In this document: positions 1-5,545 of the stretch, piece after piece
Layout: each line of letters starts with the position of its first letter
How positions within the stretch are numbered: position 1 is the stretch's first letter
Assembly: GCA_964445305.1 (NCBI GenBank)
Contig: CAYUKK010000106.1
Location: 1-9,862 of the forward strand
Direction: 5' to 3'
Source: CAYUKK01 sp964445305
GTDB taxonomy: Bacteria; Acidobacteriota; Aminicenantia; Aminicenantales; UBA8522
DNA length: 9,862 nucleotides
Program-made: the position numbers and the translations under genes
The notes under the pieces: generated by a model
The model's database searches: none
What the model was told of the DNA's origin: nothing
Seen by the model: the letters and a program-made list of their open reading frames with translations, nothing else

Positions 1-1266
1 GTCTGGAAAACCTACGGTCCGCGCGTTTATGGCTCCAAGTACTACAACATGGAAAGCCCGTTCATGGACCTGAACAAGCTTCCTTCCAGGCCCGACTACA
101 TCATCCTGACCAAGGAATTTACCCAACGCTATCTGCCTAAATCTGGCGGCACCGAGATTTTCAGGCACTTTTATCTCGAGAAACAACGATACAAGATTAT
201 CTACCGGTACAAAACCCCTCTCGACTGGTTGCCCTTGAGCAACCGCAAAGTCCAGGAGCAAATCAACGTCATCAACCCGGAGATTTTGATCTTAAAGCAG
301 CGGGGAAGTCCGCCACTTCTGGCCCATCGAGCGCCCAACTTGAAAGAATTTTTTCACAAAGAGAACGTGACCATCGCCGTCACGGATTCTGGGCTGGGCG
401 GTCTTTCGGTCATGGCTGAAGCTGTCCGTCGGATGAAGGAAGAGCGGGTCTTCAGGAGCGCCCGGTTTGTCTTCTTCAACGCTCTTTTCTCTCTGGAGGG
501 GGGGTATAACAGCCTGAAGACGCGCCAGGAAAAAATCGACGTTCTTACGAGTGCGCTCGAGAGCTTAGAAAAAAAGTTCTTGCCCGACGTCATCCTCATC
601 GGCTGCAACACACTGTCTGTCCTCTACCCTGATACGCCCTTGGCCAAGAAAACAAAAATTCCCGTCACCGGCATCGTCGAGGCGGGAGTTAGCATGATCG
701 CTGAAAGCCTGCGAACTCACCCTGAGGCCAAGGCCATTCTATTTGGCACGCCGACCACCGTTTCAGAAGCAACGCACAAAAAGATGCTCATGGCCCAGGG
801 TTTTGGCGAAGACCGGCTTCTTCTCCAGAGCTGCCCCGAGCTGGAAAATTACATTGAGCGTGATCACACCGGCGAGGAGACCGGGATGCTCATTGCCGCT
901 TGCGTTGACGAGGCCCTCCAGAAAATGGCTTCTCCCCCGCCACCTTTCTTTGTTAGCCTCAACTGCACGCACTATGGCTATTCCCTTCCCCTGTGGGAAA
1001 AGGCGTTTGAGGAGGCCGGGACAAAGCCGCTGGCCATCCTCAACCCGAATTCCCGGATGGTTGACGTCCTTTTCCCAACTGAATACCGTCGTCGATTTGA
1101 AAAAACCACCATCTCTGTTCAAGTCGTTTCCATGGTCGAGATTGCTCCAGAAAAGAGGTTGAGCCTCGGACGATGGCTGGAAAAAATCTCTCCCGAGGTG
1201 GCCGCCGCCCTCCGTCATTATGAGCTCAACCCCTCGCTCTTTGAATGGCCAAAATCCGCTAAGTGA
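1..1266 (+). CDS. 5'-partial: end of PMT-type glycosyltransferase fused in frame to Asp/Glu racemase
   Basis: The reading frame is open from base 1, so the gene begins upstream; the first ATG, at 49, has no clear ribosome site and sits inside a conserved-looking stretch. Residue numbers here count from that ATG. Residues 1 to about 84 (PDYIIL, YKTPLDWLP, EQINVINPEILI) resemble the soluble C-terminal end of PMT/ArnT-like membrane glycosyltransferases. Residues 105-405 are a full Asp/Glu-racemase domain: DSGLGGLSV starting at D113, the first catalytic cysteine C186 in GCNT, and the second, C306, in NCTHYG. Both cysteines being present argues for an active racemase or epimerase, with D-glutamate for peptidoglycan the best-known product of the family. 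The racemase could instead start at GTG 367, preceded by AAAGAG, which would give the usual short MurI lead before DSG. No stop separates the two parts. The racemase assignment is strong; the glycosyltransferase assignment is moderate. Confidence 0.82.
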   Translation, partial: VWKTYGPRVYGSKYYNMESPFMDLNKLPSRPDYIILTKEFTQRYLPKSGGTEIFRHFYLEKQRYKIIYRYKTPLDWLPLSNRKVQEQINVINPEILILKQRGSPPLLAHRAPNLKEFFHKENVTIAVTDSGLGGLSVMAEAVRRMKEERVFRSARFVFFNALFSLEGGYNSLKTRQEKIDVLTSALESLEKKFLPDVILIGCNTLSVLYPDTPLAKKTKIPVTGIVEAGVSMIAESLRTHPEAKAILFGTPTTVSEATHKKMLMAQGFGEDRLLLQSCPELENYIERDHTGEETGMLIAACVDEALQKMASPPPPFFVSLNCTHYGYSLPLWEKAFEEAGTKPLAILNPNSRMVDVLFPTEYRRRFEKTTISVQVVSMVEIAPEKRLSLGRWLEKISPEVAAALRHYELNPSLFEWPKSAK

Positions 1267-1280
1267 CTCTGACAATTTTC

Positions 1281-1309
1281 TTGACAAGACAGATGGCCAT
1301 GAATATCCT
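1281..1309 (+). promoter_or_regulatory. sigma70-type promoter for the signalling operon
   Basis: A perfect -35 box TTGACA (1281-1286) is followed by a 17-base spacer and a -10 box TATCCT (1304-1309, four of six matches including the key T-A and final T). The predicted start of transcription is near 1315-1317, just before the ribosome site at 1317-1323, so the leader would be very short. It lies in the 62-base gap after the racemase gene and before the first gene of the five-gene cluster, which fits an operon promoter. No terminator hairpin is visible upstream, so read-through from the racemase gene is also possible. Confidence 0.55.
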
Positions 1310-1316
1310 AAACGGT

Positions 1317-1323
1317 TAAGGAG
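1317..1323 (+). promoter_or_regulatory. ribosome binding site TAAGGAG
   Basis: TAAGGAG lies 5 bases before the GTG at 1329 and fixes this non-ATG codon as the start of the lipoprotein gene. Confidence 0.75.
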
Positions 1324-1328
1324 CTGGT

Positions 1329-1751
1329 GTGAGAAAAGAGGCGCTGGTGGGAGGCTTGGCTCTCCTGACTCTCCTCGTATTTCCGAATTGCGCTTCCTTC
1401 CAGGTCAGGAAACAAGCAGCCGTCCATTACCGAGATATGCCCTTCGAGACTGTTTGGAATGCGGCCATCCAATCCCTCGAAGAAATGGGCTTCGAAGTCA
1501 AAGACTCTAAAAAAGAGAAAATTGGCTTACCTGCCTATAGCGAGTGGACGGGGAGCATCTTCGCCGAAGGCAAAAGAAACATCTTCACCCAGGTCGCGGC
1601 ACCCCAAATGAATGTGACGATCAAGAGGCAGGGAGGAAAGGTTCAAGTTCTCTGTGAGGCCGTTCAGCCCAAACAATTCGTCGATTACGGGGGGAGCAAG
1701 AAAAATATTGAAAAGTTCTACTCCCTTCTGAACAGAAACCTGCAAAAATAA
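1329..1751 (+). CDS. small putative lipoprotein, first gene of the signalling operon
   Basis: 140 residues, with a GTG start supported by TAAGGAG 5 bases upstream. The N-terminus is a typical signal sequence: basic MRKE, then a hydrophobic core at residues 6-18, then NCAS with Cys21. The lipobox (F-P-N-C) is not canonical, so lipid attachment at Cys21 is likely but not certain. The mature part (residues 33-138) looks like a small alpha/beta domain: YRDMPFETVWNAAIQSLEEMGFEV, then beta-rich segments, then a C-terminal helix. This layout is common in small envelope lipoproteins, including BamC-like ones, but I do not recognise a specific family. The kinase gene starts 21 bases downstream, so the two are probably co-transcribed. 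It may be an envelope partner or a substrate of the downstream signalling proteins; that is inference from position only. Confidence 0.72.
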   Translation: MRKEALVGGLALLTLLVFPNCASFQVRKQAAVHYRDMPFETVWNAAIQSLEEMGFEVKDSKKEKIGLPAYSEWTGSIFAEGKRNIFTQVAAPQMNVTIKRQGGKVQVLCEAVQPKQFVDYGGSKKNIEKFYSLLNRNLQK

Positions 1752-1772
1752 ACCGTCGGATGATATAAAAAC

Positions 1773-3845
1773 ATGTCTGTGACGGGAAAAACCATAGGCA
1801 GGTTCAAGATCATAGGGGAAATTGGAAGAGGCGGGATGGGGGTTGTCTACAAGGCCATTCAAATTTCCCTCAACCGGACTGTGGCTCTCAAGATGTTGCC
1901 CACGCAGATGGCTCTTTCCCAGGAATTCCGGGAGAGGTTCGAGAGAGAAGCCAGGATTCTCGCCCGGTTGAACCATAAGAATATCGTCCACATCTACGAT
2001 TTGGAAGAGCTCAAAGGGGCCTATTTCATCGTCATGGAATATATCGAAGGGGAAAGCCTGGCCAAGATCATCGCTTCTCGGGCACCGTTGCCGACCTCGT
2101 TCATCAAGAAAGTGGCCATGGGGGTAACATCGGCCCTTTCCGCCGCCCATAAAGCCGGCATCATCCACCGAGACATCAAGCCGGAAAATGTCATGATTGA
2201 CAGCTATGGCGAGGTCAAGGTGATGGATTTTGGAATAGCTCGCGCTGCCGACCAAACCTGCAAGACGCGCTCGGGCATCCGCTTGGGCACGCCTGAGTAT
2301 ATGTCCCCAGAGCAGGCCAAGGGCCTTCAAGTGGGCCCTCCATCTGACCTCTACTCTCTGGGAATCGTCCTCTACGAGATGGCCTGCGGAAAGGTCCCGT
2401 TTACCGGCGAGGACTCACTGGGAATCGCACTGAAGCACATTCAAGAAGAACCTGCGCCGCCCTCCAGCTTGAATCCCCGGATTGACGCCGATTTGGAGAA
2501 AGTCATTCTCAAGTCTCTGGAAAAAGAGCCCAGCTCCCGGTATGGCGATGCGGATGAACTTTACAAAGCTCTCGACAGGATTGCTGTGCCGGAGGAGGAA
2601 GGAGAGGAAGGAAGAGAAGAGCATGATAAGGAGCCGCTAAGATTCCTCTATTGCCCTTCCTGCGGGGCATCCCTCAAGGAAGAATCTTTGCGTTGTCCGG
2701 AATGCGGCTTGGTCGTCCGACGTCAATGCCCTTATTGTCTTGAGGTCTTCGACGCTATCTATCAGGTCTGCCCCCACTGCTCGAGGGAGCTCCCCGTTCT
2801 GAGGCCTGAGGCCGTGCCCAAGACCATCGTCGAAGAGACTTCCATTGCCCGATCGTCGGCGGCAGAAAGAGGAAAAGAGCAGCCTTTTCAGGTTCCATCC
2901 GCGCTCGCGGCAAAAGAAACATGGCAACGTGCACGCACGTTTTTCAGGCGACAAAAAAAATGGCTCCTTCTCGGCGTCGGCTCTCTGGCTGGCGTGGTTC
3001 TGGCGCTTGTCCTTCTTTCCGGTGGCAAGAAACCCCCTCCTCCTTTTGCTCCCCCAATGGGTTCGAGCGAGGCTTCTTCCACAATCCTCAAGACCCCACC
3101 CTCAGTTCCTCCCGAACAAACGCCATCCCTCAAGCTTGATACCCCGCCCGGGCCGGCCGAGGTTCAGGAAATGCTATCCCGAGCTCAAGAATACTTCGAC
3201 GTCGGAGCTTTTGACCTTTGCATCGAGCAATGCGGAGAAATCCTGAGATGGAATGCCGATGAAAGCAGAGCCCGGAGCCTCATCCAGAAATCGGAAGGCG
3301 CAAAACCTAAAGTCGCTCAATACCTCAACGCCGCCCAGAAAGCTCTCCAAGAGGGGCGTTACCAGGATTGCTTGAAGGAATGTGAAAAAATTTTGGCCAT
3401 TAGTCCAAAACACACTCAGGGCCTGAATCTTTTAAGCCTGGCCAAAGCTCAAGTCTCCGTCCCCACTGGTTCTGTCTCTGGTGCTCCGGCCGAGAAGAAA
3501 GAAAGCCTCCCCGAGGATCCCGAATACGTCAGCATCCAGAATATTATCGAACGCCAGAAAAGGGCCATGGAGACGGAAAACATAGCCCTTCTCCTTCAAG
3601 ATATTGCTGCCGAACTCCAACAACAAATCCTTCAGGATGCTCAGGCCTTTTTCGCCCAAAATAAAGTCCTCAAGGTGATTTTTTCCAAAATCAAGGTCCA
3701 GATATTTGGAGTTGAGGCCCGCGTTTCCTTGGTCAGCACGATCACCTACTCGCCGGTCGGGAGCGAGGAGGCAACGACCCAATCCTCGGTTGCCAGCTGG
3801 CAGCTAAAAAAAATAAACGGTGTGTGGAAAATCACCAGCTTTTAG
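1773..3845 (+). CDS. transmembrane Ser/Thr protein kinase with double zinc ribbon, TPR-like and NTF2-like domains
   Basis: 690 residues. The kinase domain (about 11-270) has every key motif: glycine loop GRGGMG (18-23), VALK Lys40, helix-C Glu59, HRDIKPEN (132-139; an RD kinase, so activation-loop phosphorylation is expected), DFG (152-154) and SPE (178-180). The activation loop carries T162, T165, S167 and T173. An acidic linker (274-287) leads to two four-cysteine zinc ribbons: C294/C297/C308/C311 and C319/C322/C333/C336. One membrane helix lies at about 397-417, then a Pro-rich stretch (420-462), two TPR-like helical pairs (463-560, each with a CxxxC) and a SnoaL/NTF2-like ending (583-690, WQLKKINGVWKI). 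The kinase must be cytoplasmic, so the C-terminal half is predicted to be outside. No PASTA repeats are present. The start at ATG 1773 lacks a clear Shine-Dalgarno but matches the normal kinase N-terminus; it lies 21 bases after the lipoprotein gene. Confidence 0.96.
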   Translation: MSVTGKTIGRFKIIGEIGRGGMGVVYKAIQISLNRTVALKMLPTQMALSQEFRERFEREARILARLNHKNIVHIYDLEELKGAYFIVMEYIEGESLAKIIASRAPLPTSFIKKVAMGVTSALSAAHKAGIIHRDIKPENVMIDSYGEVKVMDFGIARAADQTCKTRSGIRLGTPEYMSPEQAKGLQVGPPSDLYSLGIVLYEMACGKVPFTGEDSLGIALKHIQEEPAPPSSLNPRIDADLEKVILKSLEKEPSSRYGDADELYKALDRIAVPEEEGEEGREEHDKEPLRFLYCPSCGASLKEESLRCPECGLVVRRQCPYCLEVFDAIYQVCPHCSRELPVLRPEAVPKTIVEETSIARSSAAERGKEQPFQVPSALAAKETWQRARTFFRRQKKWLLLGVGSLAGVVLALVLLSGGKKPPPPFAPPMGSSEASSTILKTPPSVPPEQTPSLKLDTPPGPAEVQEMLSRAQEYFDVGAFDLCIEQCGEILRWNADESRARSLIQKSEGAKPKVAQYLNAAQKALQEGRYQDCLKECEKILAISPKHTQGLNLLSLAKAQVSVPTGSVSGAPAEKKESLPEDPEYVSIQNIIERQKRAMETENIALLLQDIAAELQQQILQDAQAFFAQNKVLKVIFSKIKVQIFGVEARVSLVSTITYSPVGSEEATTQSSVASWQLKKINGVWKITSF

Positions 3846-3851
3846 GCCCAT

Positions 3852-3856
3852 GGGAG
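3852..3856 (+). promoter_or_regulatory. ribosome binding site GGGAG that decides the phosphatase start
   Basis: GGGAG lies 8 bases before ATG 3865. The other in-frame starts, at 3820 (overlapping the kinase gene) and 3850, have no such site, and the conserved PP2C sequence begins right after 3865. Confidence 0.6.
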
Positions 3857-3864
3857 TCGAAAGA

Positions 3865-4971
3865 ATGAGAGTGGCCGTGGGTTTTGGCACGAGCCGGGGA
3901 CGAGTCCGCGAAATCAACGAGGACAGCTATTGCGTATTCACTCCCTATCCTGGTTCTGAAGATTCATCGGAGTTCTCCGCTGTGCTCGGGGTAGCGGATG
4001 GGATGGGCGGCCATCAGGCTGGAGATGTGGCCAGCAGCTTTGTCGTCGAAAAGCTCAACACGGCTTTTGTCCGGGGTGGATACAGAGAAAAATACGGAAT
4101 GCTTCCTGACCTCGCCCTCATCCTCAAGAATGTGATAAGGGATATCAACCAGGAACTCTTCCTCCTCTCCCGAAAGGGCAAGAGTCCGGCTCAGATGGGA
4201 AGCACCCTGACTTTTGGCTTTATCAAAGACAAAACGCTCTGGGTGGCTCATGTCGGCGACAGCCGCTGCTATGTCTTAGCCGAGGGAAAGGTCGAACAAC
4301 TGACCAAGGATCACTCCTGGGTGGCGGAACAGGTCAGGCACGGGATTCTTTCTAAGGAAGAAGCAATCGGTCATCCCCAGGATAATGTCATCACCCAAGC
4401 AATCGGCATTGATCCGAATGTCGAGCCGCAAATTTTGGTCAGGGAAGTCAAAGAGGGTGAACAATACCTCTTTTGTACCGATGGGTTAACGAAGCATGTC
4501 AGCGAAAAAGATATTCTCGAGACGGTAAACTCTCATCCGCATCCTCAGCGAGCCTGCGACCGGCTTATTGAGCTAGCCAACCAAAGGGGCGGCGAAGATA
4601 ACATCACTGTCGTCCTGGGCTATGTCGGCGTTCGAGAAGAGAAAAAGACCGAAGAGGAGGTCATTCAACCAGGGGAAAAAGCTGGAAAGGGCCGCTCGTG
4701 GGCCAGAGCAGGCAAAATTTTTTGGTCAACCTTCTGCGTTCTGACCTTGCTTATGGCGGGCTTTTTTATGGGTATCGCTTATCAAAAGCGCGATTGGGCA
4801 AAAAAAGTCGATAAGCTCCTCGTCCAGGGAGAAATGTATTTCCAAACCGGGGAAATGGACAAAGCAGCAGCCCTGGCTCAGTCTGTTCTCAGCATCGACA
4901 GGAAAAACAAGGCTGCTCAGGAGCTTAGAGATAAAATCAAAAAAGAGGAGGAAAAAAGGAGGCAAGAATGA
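3865..4971 (+). CDS. membrane-anchored PP2C-family Ser/Thr protein phosphatase
   Basis: 368 residues from ATG 3865. The metal-dependent phosphatase (PPM/PP2C) domain fills residues 1-255 and keeps its metal ligands and motifs: REINED (E19, D20), VADGMGGH (D45), MGSTLT (111-116), VGDSR (D132), CTDGL (D206) and GGEDNIT (D245). It should hydrolyse phospho-Ser/Thr using Mn2+ or Mg2+. A basic linker is followed by one membrane helix (about 285-306) and a short C-terminal TPR-like pair (313-345, with FQTGEMDKAAALAQSVL) ending in a charged tail. The catalytic domain is predicted cytoplasmic and the tail extracytoplasmic, as in the neighbouring kinase. It follows the kinase gene by 19 bases and its TGA overlaps the next gene's ATG (ATGA), a mark of translational coupling. 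Its obvious role is to reverse the kinase's phosphorylations. Confidence 0.96.
   Translation: MRVAVGFGTSRGRVREINEDSYCVFTPYPGSEDSSEFSAVLGVADGMGGHQAGDVASSFVVEKLNTAFVRGGYREKYGMLPDLALILKNVIRDINQELFLLSRKGKSPAQMGSTLTFGFIKDKTLWVAHVGDSRCYVLAEGKVEQLTKDHSWVAEQVRHGILSKEEAIGHPQDNVITQAIGIDPNVEPQILVREVKEGEQYLFCTDGLTKHVSEKDILETVNSHPHPQRACDRLIELANQRGGEDNITVVLGYVGVREEKKTEEEVIQPGEKAGKGRSWARAGKIFWSTFCVLTLLMAGFFMGIAYQKRDWAKKVDKLLVQGEMYFQTGEMDKAAALAQSVLSIDRKNKAAQELRDKIKKEEEKRRQE
4956..4962 (+). promoter_or_regulatory. strong ribosome binding site AAGGAGG inside the phosphatase gene
   Basis: AAGGAGG lies 5 bases before ATG 4968. It is the strongest ribosome site in the window, placed at an ATGA stop/start overlap, which suggests high production of the small FHA protein. 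Confidence 0.75.
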
Positions 4972-5516
4972 GTGACAAGGGGAAGACTTTAAGAACTTGT
5001 TCCAAAGGCCATCCGATGGACCCGTCCTGGAAGATCTGTCCCTACTGCGGAGAAGGCGGCCAAGCAGTATCAGCCGACTCGAAGAAGACGGTAAGCGAGA
5101 GCGTGCCCCGGGAATTGAAGAAGACGGTAAAGGAAGAAGTGGCCCTGGAGAAAGAGAAAGAAAAAGAGCTGGCTGTGAAGAAGACGAAAATTCTGAAAGA
5201 AAGACCAGCTGAGGTAAAGGCGGTCGCCTGGCTGGTGGCGCTTGACGAGCCCGTGCGAGCAACCATTTATCAGGTCATCAAAGACAAGACAATTGTCGGA
5301 AGCTCGGTCGAATGCGACGTCCAGCTGGACGATGAATTCGTCTCCAGCCGTCATTGCAGCATCCATTTCGAAAAAGGCAAGTACACGATCACCGACCTCG
5401 ATAGCGCCAACGGGACATTTGTCAACGGCAGGAAAGTAGCCAAAAGGGTGATCGCCGATGGCGATACACTCAAGATCGGCGAAAGAAGCTATGTTTTTAA
5501 GTGCCATGTCTTTTGA
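4968..5516 (+). CDS. cytoplasmic FHA-domain adaptor with N-terminal zinc finger
   Basis: 182 residues with no signal peptide or membrane helix, so probably soluble. Residues 11-27 hold a C-x3-H-x8-C-x2-C zinc site (C11, H15, C24, C27, with CPYCG). Residues 31-85 are a charged, low-complexity linker with three KKT motifs (T41, T53, T73). Residues 88-180 are an FHA domain, which binds phosphothreonine: IVGSS near G111, SSRH (126-129) and NGTFVNG (148-154) are the usual phosphopeptide-contact motifs. It starts within the stop codon of the phosphatase gene. The likely role is to read phosphothreonine written by the operon's kinase, or to become a substrate through its linker; the partner is unknown. 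FHA domain and zinc site are clear; the pathway role is inferred. Confidence 0.93.
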   Translation: MSDKGKTLRTCSKGHPMDPSWKICPYCGEGGQAVSADSKKTVSESVPRELKKTVKEEVALEKEKEKELAVKKTKILKERPAEVKAVAWLVALDEPVRATIYQVIKDKTIVGSSVECDVQLDDEFVSSRHCSIHFEKGKYTITDLDSANGTFVNGRKVAKRVIADGDTLKIGERSYVFKCHVF

Positions 5517-5534
5517 GATGATTTGGGAATTTGA

Positions 5535-5540
5535 GGGAGG
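5535..5540 (+). promoter_or_regulatory. ribosome binding site GGGAGG that decides the protease start
   Basis: GGGAGG lies 5 bases before ATG 5546. The in-frame TTG at 5531 overlaps this site and is not the likely start; starting at 5546 also gives a well-formed signal peptide. Confidence 0.7.
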
Positions 5541-5545
5541 AAGCC

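Noticed and set aside
763..1287. 174-codon minus-strand frame opposite the racemase domain
   Set aside because: Antisense shadow of a region with clear racemase motifs.
1764..1769. TATAAA resembling a -10 box just before the kinase start
   Set aside because: A start site 7 bases further on would fall inside the coding region, and the -35 position (TGCAAA, 1741-1746) is poor.
1527..2330. 267-codon minus-strand frame across the lipoprotein and kinase genes
   Set aside because: It crosses two real genes in antisense and shows no domain or ribosome site.
3820..3864. Longer N-terminus for the PP2C phosphatase, starting inside the kinase gene
   Set aside because: No ribosome site, and PP2C homology begins at ATG 3865, which has GGGAG at a good distance.
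5082..5186. Possible short tandem repeat array or CRISPR
   Set aside because: Only three imperfect 10-14 base copies within a coding linker, with no spacer structure.
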